DNA from: Primula veris
Lineage: Eukaryota; Streptophyta; Magnoliopsida; Ericales; Primulaceae
Direction of reading: 5' to 3'
DNA: 64,000 nt
Assembly: GCA_963682055.1 (NCBI GenBank)
Contig: OY821742.1
Coordinates: 32,459,060 to 32,523,059, forward strand
The number at the start of each line of letters is the position of its first letter. The first letter of the stretch is position 1. The notes beneath the pieces are model-generated. The model worked only from the letters and a program-made list of their open reading frames with translations. It searched no databases and was not told where the DNA came from. This document shows, one piece after another, positions 22,103-34,502 of the stretch. The translations under genes and the position numbers were made by a program.

Positions 22103-22304
22103 TGTTGTAGAATATTATTGGACTGTTGAGCCTTACTCATAGTGGATCTAAGTTGAACTTTCTAGTTTCTCTCTCTATATCTATATAAAGAACGTTATGG
22201 TCCGCTTGTATTGATACATTCTGATTAATAAATATCATGTTGTTGTCTCTCCGTATTTCTCTCTCTATATCTATACATATACTGAGCTAATATGTCACAC
22301 AACA
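22103..22304 (+). mobile_element. Short solo LTR (202 bp)
   Basis: Ends TGTTGT...ACAACA, flanked by aaatc at 22,098-22,102 and 22,305-22,309. A TATA-like ctatataaag near 22,182 is consistent with an LTR promoter. TG...CA ends plus a 5-bp duplication support a solo LTR. The Ty1/copia family is likely but not shown. Confidence 0.65.
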
Positions 22305-22309
22305 AAATC

Positions 22310-24485
22310 TAATTTATAAACCTATTGTATAATATAACTTAGTTTTTTTTAATTTCCAAAAAAAACTTAGTTTTTATATTCGGTATATGCATCCATCTCA
22401 CAATTGTATAGATTTTTATTTCATATTTTTGTAATGTTATCCATTGTAACAAATCTTAATTTTAGTTTTTACATACTTATAATATATTTATTTGTATATG
22501 GTTGAAAAATTATAATCATTCTATCATAAAATTGGTAGACTGTCAAAATATTAAATTGGAAATAGCCTAATGTTTCAATTGATATTAATACGACATTATG
22601 ATACTATTTGGGCTTGGTCTATAATGAATTACACTACGAATTTATGAAGTCAAATTAAACTGTGAATTTATTTTAATCAACCCCTTAAATTTATTTCCTG
22701 CAACCCCTTTCGAAATTCAATACAATTAACATATAAATGTATATAAATCATAAAGTCAGAAAAAGAAATAACGAAGGCAAAATATTAATACGAAAATAAA
22801 AATTGAAAGTGATGACTTGCAACAACCCTTAAATAGAAGATCCCCAACCAATGTTTGATATGAAAACCTATTCTTTTTTCTTGGATGTAGAAATATTGGT
22901 ATATTAATTGGTTTTTATTTTTTAATTTATTTATACGGTATTTGATATAATAGTAACTTGAGATGTTAAAGTTTAAGATTTTTTTACACATATAAATAAC
23001 CAATATATATGTTTCTAACTAAAAAAACAAAACAAAACAAAATAATGTGTTCGTCTTTTTGACATTACATTTGTAGTTACGGTCAAGAAAGAAACTAGTT
23101 GGAGAAAGACAGAATCATGCATACCATCCCATTTTGATAACAATTGCTCAAAAACAATCTTTTTCTATAAATTTTAATTTAAATATTTAAAAAAAATTAC
23201 GTTTTAGCATTTTCGATATTATGAAGAAAAGTTCTACAAAGTATGAAAAAAATCATATAGAAAACCAACCATATTTAGACTTGTTGGTTTCGTTTTGGTT
23301 ACGACGGTTTGAGTAGTATTTGAAGTAAGGTTTGGGAAGAAACTTAGATTAAGGGGGATCGAGTGTGAAACTCCTATTTTTATTGTGTTTTGATAAACAT
23401 CTTATCTTTCTCAAAAATATAAGTTGCGGTTTAATAACTAGGTAGGCACTATATTGTTACAAAGACTAAATGATGGTCTGATAATTATTCGTACCTATAT
23501 TACAAAATAATGCCGATTGATTAAGAGTTAAAAGTTGTAATAAACATAACAATAATTCGAAACTATCATAAATTTATCACAAATCGACTATAATATCACA
23601 AACTAGACACAAAAGCTATATCTATTAAACTGCTCACAAAAAAATTGTCACAATTCATGTTAGTATTGAACGTCTCTTTTATAGTGTTATATGGAGAGAG
23701 ATTAAAATAGAAACGAGGATAATTAAAAATTCTTATATCCTATATATTTTTTCTCTAAATATTTGTTTATTATCACAATTTATATATATTTTTTTTTCTT
23801 TTACCCTATATTTTTTTTTACTCTACATTTGTATTATCATCACAATTTATAGCGTCTCACACACAACGCGTGGATATCGTTTACTAGTGTATATGTATAC
23901 GCCAACATATTTACTACTACTATTTTCCGTTTTTTTTTTCTTCAGAAAAGCTTCATTATAGAGAATTTTGGAGCCTCTCTTCACAATGGTCAACCATAAC
24001 TATTTTTTTCTGTTTGATTTCATCAATGGCGGGTATACTATGCATCATATTTCACAGTGCATTAATTTTATAGCAAAATTCAACATTTAAATTTAATTTT
24101 TTGTAATTCAATAAAAATTAGATATAGATAAAGGATTTTTTTTTACTATTGTTTTATTAGTTTAACTTTAAAGGCACAAAAAACGAACAAACAGTTTTAC
24201 ATAATAAATAATTGAACAACACAACTTGAACATAAGAAATTAAGAGCGGCCATAATTTTTAAGACAGTAAAATAGAGACAAGAAATAATTTTTAGGAGAG
24301 CACTATTAGGAAATAATTTACTGAATAACACTATTTGGCTTAAAAACTCATATATTTCACTTTCCTTATTTGTTCCTTTAAGGAGCTATAAACGTATTTT
24401 TGACTTGTTATCTATATTTTTTTTTGTAATTTTAATTTTAAATAAAAAATTATCACTTCTATGGTTTATAATAAAACTGAGTAAA
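22310..24485. other. AT-rich intergenic DNA
   Basis: No gene. A Helitron-like start motif on the minus strand (cactagtaaacgatatcc with cgcgttgtgtgtgagacgc, about 23,850-23,895) is the only structure I can point to. The partner end is not resolved. Confidence 0.4.
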
Positions 24486-24494
24486 GTAAAATTA

Positions 24495-25496
24495 GGGTTA
24501 ATTATGCTTTGATGACTCATGTTTTGGCCACTTTTAGGATTGGTGACCCAACTTTTAACAATTCCGTTTTAGTGACCTAAATTTATAGTTTGAGTTGTTT
24601 TATGATCCGCCGTTACATTTTTTGGATGGAAACCATTTTGAAGTTTTAATTTAGTCCGTACAGTTTAAAAATTTACCTTAAACGCTTAAATTTTACAAAA
24701 ATTACACAAATATAAAAACACTTGTATGAAATCTTATAAAACTATCAAATGCAAATTACATCTTCATATGTAAATTGAAAAAAAAAACAATTTTTGTTAA
24801 TGCAAATTTAAAAATGATATAAAATTATCAAATAACATGCTACAAATTAACTAATATAAGCTAAATCTTTTTTTTCCCGTGCTATGTAAGTTCATTATTA
24901 AACTTTTTAAAGACTAATGAATTTTTTGAATGACGAGTGTTATGCTAAAATAAAATAAAAGTTTAATTAGATTCTAACCCATATATATTTGGTTTTATTA
25001 TATCCAAATTTATTTATGTAGGATGATATTAACAAGTTTTTACTTTATTCTATGTATTTAATTATACATGAAGAAATGAAAAAAAAAATGACAAATCATT
25101 GAAATTGAGTTGTTAGTAAGTATAATTTCAATTCAATGGCTTTGAAAATATATATTTATATCATCCCCACTAATAGAGTTCATATGTTGTTTGATACTTT
25201 TATTCATTTTATTTGCTAATTGTGCAACTCATTTAAACGCATGTTTTATATAAGTGTGTAATTTAAGTGAGCTTATATAAGTGTGTAATATTTATAATTT
25301 TTAAGTGTTTATCGTTAAGTTTTAAACTATACGGGCTAAATTGAAACTTTAAAACGGTTTTCATCCAAAAAATATAACGGCGGGTCATTAAAACAAGGCA
25401 AACTATAAATTTAGGTCACTAAAACGGGATTGTAAAAAGTTGGGTCACCAATCCTAAAAGTGGCCAATACACATGTCACCAAACCATAATTAACAC
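24495..25496. mobile_element. MULE-like element with about 230-bp inverted repeats
   Basis: 1,002 bp flanked by the 9-bp duplication gtaaaatta (24,486-24,494 and 25,497-25,505). The left arm begins gggttaattatgctttgatg and includes ggccacttttaggattggtg. The right arm carries the reverse complement (caccaatcctaaaagtggcc) and ends ataattaacac. Arms extend about 230 bp each, through cgccgttacattttttggat. The core is AT-rich and non-coding. Nine-base duplications and long inverted repeats are the Mutator-like signature. Confidence 0.85.
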
Positions 25497-25505
25497 GTAA
25501 AATTA

Positions 25506-27059
25506 TTACATATGAGTTTGAGATAAACGGAAAACAAATCCGCTAGTATATAAACAAACAAGGGTAACAAATTAACCCATTACAAATTAACCCATTCTCT
25601 TTTATGTTCTTAAGCCATCCAGAGAGAGGTGCGGCTATTGGTGGGAGATTAAGGAGACGAGATTAAAACTCATATTTTTGAAGGTAAATGCTTCAATCCC
25701 TTAACATAGTATCTGACTGTGAGAAATATTAAACCAAAATGATGATGTTTAATTTTTTATTTACATAAATCATGGAAGAGGTTGGTTATGATATAAAAAA
25801 TATGCAACTGAAACTGAAAACAAGTTTGTGTGTTCTGCCACTTTGTTCTATATATGACCAGGTTCGAAGTTAGAAATGGTTAATGGTATGTAAATATTTA
25901 GGTGAAATAAAAAGATAATGGGTAACAAATCATTGTTTCTACATATTTTAATGGATATAAATGGTCAAAAAAATCACAATTTTTGTAAACATGGGGTGCC
26001 GTCACCCTTTATATATGATTCGTCTCTAGATTCCCCCTATATATGTCTAACTAGGGTTGACGTAGAGTATTTATATATATTTGTCGGTAATTAACTGTTA
26101 CATAATTTAGGTTCATATAAATGAAAAACATTTGTTTTTGGTTCTTTTTTGTTCCTATTTATTGGTCATACACTTTAAGTATTTATATATAGAGATTATT
26201 TATCTTTGAGGTCATTATCATATTTCACACAGCATTGTTCAAGTATATATATATATATATATACTAGTAAAATTTGCCTACTCGATATGTGCGATCTAAT
26301 ACGTGTGTGTAAAACTTTATAATTCAAATAAATTCTTATCGACAAAATAAGTATTTGTAAAGAAATTATGAATTTCATATATTGCATACCTTATACAATT
26401 TGCATACAAAAATAATGAAGAAAGGGACTGGGTGTGAGAGGAAAAAAAAAATGAGAAACAAATAACGGTTTTATTAGAATGTGAGAATGCTTGACAGTTA
26501 CAGAAAGGGAAGTTTTTTTCCTATTCTTCCCATTTTTTTAATCTTTCTTTTTATAATTAATATTGGAAGAGCCACATCCTGACACGTGTATTGTAACTGC
26601 TGTTTTCGCTGTTTGCATTTAATAATAGTATAGATATATATGTATATATGTATATAAGAAAAATTCCGAAAGAAGTTATTTTCTTGCGTACTCTATTAGA
26701 TTACTATTAGGGTCTAACTTTTATATTTTCTTGTACAGTTGTGAAAATCATTTGGTTTTTGGCTTTCTTTTTGTTCCTATTTACTTGTAATACACATTAA
26801 GTAATTATATAGACTATTTATCTTTCAGGTCATTATCATATTTGATAATCGAAATATTTTGGATCATCCTATTTTAACCAGGTAAATAATCTTGTAGCAT
26901 ATGCCACTCAATTTGCTCATCATAGTTGATAAAACATACATACTTTGGATAGTGATTTTTATGGTCAAAGAAATTTATAAAATAGAACTTTAAATGAACA
27001 AAGCCAAAAGTGTGTGTAATCTCATAGTTTTCTTGGTATTTTGGGGACTAAAGATGTAA
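25506..27059. other. Intergenic DNA with a 620-bp duplication around a Helitron-like element
   Basis: Segments 26,120-26,225 and 26,740-26,845 are direct copies (both contain ttgttcctattta and gaggtcattatcatatttNa or a close variant). Between them lies a Helitron-like element. No supported coding sequence. Confidence 0.5.
26258..26636 (+). mobile_element. Helitron-like small element
   Basis: Starts at a TA run with tatactagtaaaatttgcc followed by actcgatatgtgcg, and ends tttaataatagtatagata. The element at 36,098-36,475 has the same kind of ends and a purine-rich middle. Alternatively a MITE with TATACTA-type ends. Confidence 0.4.
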
Positions 27060-28855
27060 TAAAGATAAATCTCATCCACCACACCTCTTCGCCTGGACCA
27101 GACATCTCGGTCTCAGACAAAGTAGATATATCTATATAGAGAGAGCCACCTCTCTCTTCCTCCATCTTGCTGCTTCTACTCCTCCTCATTTCAAAATCGT
27201 AAATATGGTAACCCTTTATTTTCCAAATCTATAATACTTTTCAGTGTTGGTGAGAAGTTAGTGAGGTTGCTAGAGATTTTCAAATCAATCAAGCAGCCTA
27301 GATTTCCTAACAAATCAACATCAGGATTGGCTTCTCTAGGCACACAAAGCAAATCAGAAAAGTATCCATATTTATTAGATCTTTAATTTCGTTGATGATG
27401 TGCCTGATTTTCCAAGAACCTTTTTTATTGTTCTTCAAAATGGTAACCAAAATTAGAGAGTCACTTTCAATAATTAGATTACTGTAATTTGTTATTTTTA
27501 ACCCCATTAAGATAGCTAAGACTTCAACTTCAATACTGGATTTGCCCTGCCTAGGTGATGAAAAGCCTTTGACAAAAGTAGCATTTGAATCTCTAAGAAG
27601 TCCTCCTATACCACTAGGATTGGTAGCACTTTTGAAACAACCATCAGTGTTTAAGTTCATGTAGCGAGTAGGTGGATTTGTCCATTTAACTAATTGTACC
27701 TTTTTATCTCTTTGAACATGCCTTATAAGGTATAGATCACACTAATTCCAGTGAGTAGGAAACATTTTATTTTTTCTGGTGTGTAGCAAAATAAGATTAA
27801 CAACCTTTTTAATAATTTGTTGTTGAGACATATTCTGGTTGTTAAATTCACTTGCACATCTAGCTTTCCAAATAGACCAAATAATATAAGATGGGAGAAT
27901 TTTTATGACATTTTTTTTCATCTGGATTGAGCCTTTTGTGTCTAGTAATAACCAAGAAACAAATATACCTCTCAAAGTAAGATTGTTGTAAGAAACTCCA
28001 ATTAAATTCCCAAAGTAGTCCCAAACTACTTTAGCTAGATTACTTTCACTTAGTAGATCACCCAAATTTTCTTCATATTTGCTGCAACACTCACATTTAG
28101 AAGCTAGTTGAATACCAACCCTTTTAATAGACCTATCTACTGAAACTGCATTATTTAAGCTATTCCAAGCAAAAGAAGAGATTTTCCCTGGTATAAGATT
28201 GCCTTAAACTAAATCAAAAATCCATCTGTTTGGATGTTTTTCTCTAATTAAATTCCAAGCTGATTTGAAAGTGAAAACCCCATTTTCTGTATCTTTCCAG
28301 ATAGCTTGATCACTCTCTTCATCAATATAAAGGGGCTTTTTGACAAATAAGCTTCTATTATAAGCTGGAATTAGATTATCAATTTTTTCTTCAATCCACT
28401 TGCCTTGATAAAGAATATCATTAATTTGAATTTTTATTGTCTATGTTTTAATCCATTATAGGACATTCACCTGTCCAGTTGTCCAAATTCACAGAAATGT
28501 CTCCCTTGCCAATCAACCATACAATTTTATTTTCAGAGATTTATTTAGCTTTCATCATTCTTCCCCAGGTATTGTTTCCTTTTGATACGACACTCTCATT
28601 TGGGTGTTTAGATTTATAGTATTTAGCTTTCATAAATCTAGTCCACATAGAATTTTGTATTCTAAACTTCCACCAGAGTTTGAGTGAAAAAGCCTCAATA
28701 ATACTTTTGAAGCTTTTCACACTCAGACCAACTTCTTTAGTAGGTCTACAAACAGACTTCCAGTTCACCCAGTGATACTTATTTTTTCCTTCTTTATTTC
28801 CCCATAGAAAATTTGCTAGAATTTGATCAATCTTTTTAATAACCAGCTTACGACA
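27060..28855 (-). pseudogene. LINE 3' half (RT end, zinc-finger RVT, RNase H) of the chimera
   Basis: Minus-strand LINE ORF2 fragment joined at 28,856 to RPL13A. In order: [12 protein letters not shown] and NWKSVCRPTKEVGLSVKSF (end of RT), the zinc-finger RVT segment with IIWSIWKARCASEFNNQN (about 27,880), then RNase H with Asp in NLNTDGCFK, Glu in SSIEVEVLAIL and Asp in LIIESDSLILV. The protein end is traceable, after a frameshift, to LPYLRF-stop at about 27,188, followed by a purine-rich 3' UTR similar in style to that at 15,808. There are several stops. The poly(A) end and target duplication are not resolved. Confidence 0.83.
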
Positions 28856-29395
28856 GCCTTGATCCTCAGCTTAGTCAATTGTATCTTGCACTCATAAACA
28901 GCCTGTGATCTTTCCTTTCTCTTGTTCTCGAGCTCCTTGATGGTGTCATAATGGTTCCACCCAACCTCAGCAGAGAGTTTTCCCAACAAGCGATACTTGT
29001 GTCCAGCCTGGAGCATCAGGAATGACCATCCTCTTTATCTTGTCATAAGGTGGAAGAACACCTTCATAAACTTTCAACCTTGCCAATGCAATAGCTCCAC
29101 GCTTAGTCTTATGGGGAATAATCTCGCGGATGGTACGCCAAATGATCTTAGACGGGACACGAAAGTGAATAGGTCCATGGGAAGGTTTAGTGTTCATCCA
29201 CTTACGTAAAAAGCGGAGGTATTTCATCTTTTACCTAACGAGGCCACCGGATAAACAAATCTCTTCACACCTAACAACCACCACTTTTTGTCCGTTTAAA
29301 ATCTCCTTTGCTTGCACCGATGCTAATCTTCCTAGCATGTGCTGACGTGCGTCGATTACCATACCACGTGCGCATATACCTGACCCTGACATCAT
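28856..29395 (-). pseudogene. RPL13A: 60S ribosomal protein L13a retrocopy, 3'-truncated
   Basis: Intronless copy of a cytosolic large-subunit ribosomal protein. It begins at an ATG (29,395) with [19 protein letters not shown] (a second Met follows the first), then [30 protein letters not shown], a TAA at 29,231-29,233, [39 protein letters not shown] and [15 protein letters not shown] deletion of about 17 bp near 29,012 shifts the frame before [20 protein letters not shown] and [13 protein letters not shown]. Sequence stops at QLTKLRIKA, about residue 183 of a usual 206, where LINE begins. Lack of introns implies an RNA intermediate. Not functional. Confidence 0.93.
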
Positions 29396-29464
29396 CTTTT
29401 CTGTCTCTCTCTAACTCTCGCTCTGTGTATGTATCTATGTGTGTGTGAGAGTGTGTGTTTTTAG

Positions 29465-30110
29465 ATGGATTTATAAACACATAAAAAAAACACATTAGAT
29501 TTACACATTAATCCTAACTCTCCATTTAGTTTAATTTTAATGGTTAAGATTGCTTTTAAATTATCTAGTAATAATACATGATTAATAAAAACAGCTATAA
29601 ACTACTTTTATGAAGAAAAACCTCCCTGCTCTCTCTAACACATCACCACCACCGAACCCCACCTCCCCACCCGACCACTCCCAAACCGAGCTGATTCGAC
29701 CCGACCCGCCATGTTATCATCAACGGACGGGGAATGACATATCTTATTTTTTTTGGCAAAGTGGAAGATGACATATCTTTTGATCACTTAATTGCTATTT
29801 TATGAGAATTAATTAGATCCAATTTTTGGAAAGCTATATTTTAGCTTTGAGTTGAGTTTTTATGCTTCTGGTATTGCAACAGAATATCCTGTTAAAGTAA
29901 AATTATTTATTTTGCAAGAACTAAAGAAGAACCCGTTTTCTTATGGACATCAGAGAGAGAGAGTAGGATTGCAAAAAAAAAAAAAAAAACATAGTGACAA
30001 AAGTGTCTACTCTTTTAATTAGTAGATAAATTAATCTTGGCCATTAAAATTAAACTAAATGACGGGTTAGAATTAATGTGTAAACATAGTGTGTTTTTTT
30101 ATGTGTGTAT
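29465..30110. mobile_element. Long-inverted-repeat element 1
   Basis: About 650 bp whose ends are inverted copies of about 100 bp. The left reads cacataaaaaaaacacatta, acacattaatcctaac and tagtttaattttaatggtta; the right reads taaccNttaaaattaaactaN and ttagaattaatgtgt, ending in tttttttatgtgtgt. The centre contains a C-rich caccaccaccgaaccccacc stretch (29,645-29,720). No gene. The same inverted repeat bounds the element at 30,421-36,045. Confidence 0.65.
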
Positions 30111-30420
30111 AGATACTTCTCCTATATCTATACTAGTAATCATACCCCACATGTTGCGTGTGCGGCGCGTAATGCAATAAAAATATAGAAAATATGTATA
30201 GTTATAATATAAATATGTGTATAATACAAAAAAGCATAGTTTAAAATTTAAAAGAATTTTTGGTTGTTAAAGAGTAATAAATATTTTTATTAGTTTTTAC
30301 TTTTTATATTTTTATATGAGTATGATATTATTGTAATTAATATAAAGGTGTAGAGATATTTTTGGAAAAAATTGGCTAAATTGGACAGCCTCATTTGAAT
30401 TGGGTTGGCTTATTATAATA
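30111..30420. other. Spacer with Helitron-like start motif
   Basis: 30,127 reads tatactagtaatcatacccc followed by gttgcgtgtgcggcgcg, the clearest example of the recurring Helitron-like start. The 3' partner is not resolved. No gene. Confidence 0.35.
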
Positions 30421-31426
30421 GAATACACACACATAAAAAAACACAATATATTTATACATTAATCATAGCCATCCATTGTATTTTTTTCAATGGTTGGGAT
30501 TGAATCAATTAATTCATTAAAAAACATTCCGTATGCCTCTCTATCTCTCTCTGGATGAATATCTACCAAACAAAATTATGATAACAAAATTCCAAAAAAA
30601 AAAAATTAAGCTTAAAAGCTACAAACAAAGGCAAAAAAAAATATGTTGAAAATAGTGTTAACATTTTCATAAACATAAAAAAAATACATAAAAAAAAATG
30701 AAATACTCGTAAGCTAGGATTCAATTCTGAAATCGGACATGTGGTGGGCATATAAAAGACATTTACATTGTATATCTATAAATGTGTTTAACTTTTAACA
30801 TATGACTACATTGACTAAACCCACTCGCCAAGGTGAGTGACATAGAAAAAACCATATTTAGAGTAAATATATTGTCTTTATTCATTTTTCTTGAACTAAA
30901 CAAATATTGTCTTTAATCATTTTTCTTGAAATGGGAATCAAGTTTTGATTTGGCATATTGGTTTTTGAAGAGTTTAAGAATTAGATAGAGAAAGTTAGAC
31001 GTGGGGAGGAGGAGGAGGTCTGGAAAAATAAAGAAAGGATACTAAGTGATTTTTTTTAATAAATTAATTGATTTTTCTTTTTTTAAGGAAACATTTCATT
31101 CATAGAGGGACCTAACTCATTTCATAGTAATTAAAATGACACATTTACAAGAAAGGATCTCAGCAAACCAACATACAAAAGTAAATACAACTTTGCTACA
31201 AAGCAGAGAAAACTAAATAGTTAAAACAAAACAAACACACTGACTACCCACTAATTACTATTTTCTTCAGTTGGGACATTCTTCAAACTTAGCAAAACCT
31301 TTAGCATCCTTACGTTATGTTCCAAGCTTTCATTCACTTCAAGAAACCTACACTTCTCATTTACTCACCATCACAAAACCAGGCATTCGCAGCAATAACC
31401 ATTGGCCTACTGTAGAAACTAAAAAA

Positions 31427-32070
31427 TTATTTTTTATCCATTTTGGTCTTTATAAAACTCATGACACCATTATAGTCCATCATATATGTGTCATACGACT
31501 TAGACGGGAGAAAAGATGCATTAAAATAAATGTTACTCAGCCCATTTGCATCCGCTTTGGCTAGACTATCCGTCACTTTATTTTGTTCTCTCCAAACAAA
31601 CTTTATTTCCCCACCAATATACATCAAAAGAGTTGTAATATCCTCCCATAGTGATACAAATTTAATATCAACAAATATCGAGTTTTCCACCAATTTACTA
31701 TCAACAGTGAGCCCATTTCTATTCCCACGTTAGCCAAACCTAAAGAGTAGCAAATCAACAGGCCACTTAATAGAGCATTCAGGTCCGCATCCATTACATC
31801 TAACACACTGCTAGGAAAACTATAGGCCACCACAATAGAACTATCTTCATTTCTCACAATTCCTCCACCTCCTGCCAGGATCTTATTTTTATAAACAGAA
31901 CCATCAAAATTTAGTTTCAATTTTCCAGTGGGAGAAGACAACCATTTAACTGCCACCACAACAATTTTAATATAGGGTATTTTCAGAATATGAAGTGTGT
32001 CTAAAGTAAGTTCCTGAAAAGGTAACAAACCCTTATTGGCTTGATACAAACATTTAAATCTAAGAGCCAT
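31427..32070 (-). pseudogene. LINE RNase H (element 31,074-35,952)
   Basis: Two overlapping frames form one domain: KLNFDGSVYKNKILAGGGGI with the first Asp, DADLNALLSGLLI, then VWREQNKVTDSLAKADANG with the last Asp. The usual ESDS motif has become EMGS, losing a catalytic Asp. A frameshift lies near 31,690. Confidence 0.8.
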
Positions 32071-32585
32071 TTATGCACTTTCTGAATAATACTCACTGAA
32101 TGGATTTTAGTACACTCATGCTTTGAAATACATTTTACTTAATCATATCTCCCACATAATTAATGGGAAGTAAGCAAGCCAAAGCATTATATTGAGAGCA
32201 GTTAGAATTTTTTCCTGCACCATTGCCTTACAAACTCTCTCCAATTCATAATTTTTGAGTAGGGGAAACCAAATATTTCACTATAATGAGACCAAAGTTT
32301 TCAAGCAATTTCACTAGAACCAAAAATATGCTCAGTACTATGTACCTGCGAAGAGAAACAACAAGCACATTTAGAGGCTAAAGAGATTCCATATCTCTGA
32401 ATATCAGAATCTAATTTGATCCCTTTGAACCATAATTTTCAACAAAATATGGAGATCTTCATTGACAAGGATTTATTCCACAGAAATTTAGCAACATTGA
32501 AAGGAGAATTTTTAGTTCTAAAGAAATTATAAGCCTCTTTCACACTAAACATGCCACTTCTAACCATAAGTCAGTATCTTATGTC

Positions 32586-33323
32586 TTACCCACTTCTAAG
32601 TCTGACTTGAATATCTCTGATAGTTTTAGTTAAACACTGATCATCCAGCATATTAAGAACTTCATTATTCCATTCATTTTGAAGCATTACTTGGTTCAAA
32701 AGAAGGTTAGGTAGACTGAAATTAAAACAATCACTCGTGCATCCATTTCCACTCCAGTCTTCATACCAAAAGCTCAAAGAGCCCTCCCTCAATAACCATT
32801 TACTTTTCCTTATAAGCACTATAATGAAAGAGGACAAAACTTTCTAGCTATTAGAACAAGCATTTCCCACCTTAGGTTGTAACCAGTTCACATTCTTGCT
32901 AAAATATTTTTGGTATATAAAAGTAGTCCATAAAGAAATGTCATTCAGCAATCTCCATCTAAGTTTAACTTGAAAGGCAGTTAACACCTTTCTTAAGCTT
33001 CTAACACCTATACCACCTTCCTCAATAGGTTTAGACATTTTCTTCCAACTAATCCAGTGATGTTTACTCTTTCCTTTATAACTACCCTAGAAGAAATCAG
33101 AGAATAACTTTTCAACTCTGTTCAAAACCAACTCTTGAGGATTTAAGACAGATAGAAGATGAACAGGTATAGAGGATAGCACATTTCTCAGCAGAACAAC
33201 CCTACCCACATTAGAGAGAATATTAACATTCCAGCTTGCCACTTTGCTTGTAATTTTGGCAATTAAATCATCATACATTTTAGCAATGAGGGTAGTGTGA
33301 TGTAGAGGGATGCCTAGATACAT
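32586..33323 (-). pseudogene. LINE RT C-terminus and zinc-finger RVT region
   Basis: Pieces MYLGIPLHHTTLI and VASWNVNILSNVGRVVLLRN (33,323-33,087), SKPIEEGGIGVRSLRKVLTA (33,038 leftward) and REGSLSFWYEDWSGNG (32,837 leftward) are the order expected after the RT core of plant L1 ORF2. Stops separate them. Confidence 0.8.
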
Positions 33324-33335
33324 AGTGGGAAATTT

Positions 33336-34480
33336 TCACTCCATGAAACCTGTAGTGTTGGCTATACTGTCTTTTCTACATTTTAGGGCTCGATGAGTTA
33401 AGAAAACACTCTTAGAGTTGTTTAAGAGTTGACCAGAATTAGCTTCATAATCATGAATAAACTCCATCAATCTTTCCAAGTTATTTTTAGTTCCATTTGT
33501 GAAAATCATCACATTATCTGCAAATCGTAAATGAGAAATAGGAGTAATTTCAGTAGCTACTTTGTAAGGCAGTATCTTCTTTTCTTCTACCAACTTTGAG
33601 AGCCCCCTATTAGACACCTCTTCAGTTAAAACAAAAAGTTGTGGAGAGAGAGGATCTCCTTTTTTAAGGCCCATTTAGAAGAGAAATAACCTGCAGTACC
33701 TCCATTAACACTAATGGAATAGAAAACATTTGTTACTCATCTCATAATAATCTGGACCCAATCATTATTAAACCCATAAACCTCAAGAACTTTCTTAATA
33801 AACTTCCAATTAACTCTGTCAAATGCTTTAGCCATATCAAGTTTAAAAGCCACATTTTCTCCTCTCATACTATCACTTAATTGTCTAATCAGTTCTTGAG
33901 AAAGCAGAATAGAATCACTTATTAGCCTACCATTCACAAAACCATGTTGATTCAAAGAGACCAATTTAGGCATAATGGTGGAAAGTCTATTAGTTAGGAT
34001 TTTGGAAATCAGTTTATAGGTGACTTGGCAGAGATTAATTGGTCTAAATTGACCAAAAGAAAGAGGAGAGTCAACTTTAAGAATCAAGACAATCAAGGCA
34101 GAAACCCAAGATTTGGTAAAAACAAACCCTTTGAAAAAATCCAGGACTGCCTCATATAAATCCTCCTTGATAAGATCCCAACAACTTGTGTAAAAGGTTG
34201 CAGAAAAGCCATCTATAGCAGAAGCTGAGCCAATTGGAGTAGTAAAAAACACCTCTCTCAATTCATCAATAGAGGGAAGTTTACACATAATCATATTATC
34301 ATCTTCATCAACCAATGAAGAAATAACATCTAACAACCCTTCTCTAACACCCAAAATTTCAACAGCTAAATGATTTTTAAAGAAACACACAAACTCTTCT
34401 TTAATTAAATCAACTTCTTCAGTAATAGAGCCCATGGTAATCATACAAATTGCACTTTTATTTCTCCTCACTTTCATCAT
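33336..34480 (-). pseudogene. LINE reverse transcriptase core
   Basis: From 34,480: SIDELREVFFTTPIGSASAI with DGFSATFYTSCWDLI, LIVLILKVDSPLSFGQFRPI, NLCQVTYKLISKILTNRL, NQHGFVNGRLISDSILL and FKLDMAKAFDRVNWKFI (catalytic Asp). After a break, GLKKGDPLSPQLFVL and LRFADNVMIFTNGTKNN follow. The catalytic pair is degraded from ADD to ADN. The enzyme would be inactive. Confidence 0.87.
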
Positions 34481-34502
34481 TTGGTGGAAAAATTTAGAGT
34501 TT

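Noticed and set aside
27060..27210. TATA-like element, pyrimidine-rich leader and ATG resembling the 5' end of a plus-strand gene
   Set aside because: On the minus strand the same bases continue the LINE ORF2 C-terminus (to LPYLRF-stop near 27,188) and its purine-rich 3' UTR, so the gene-like look is coincidental.
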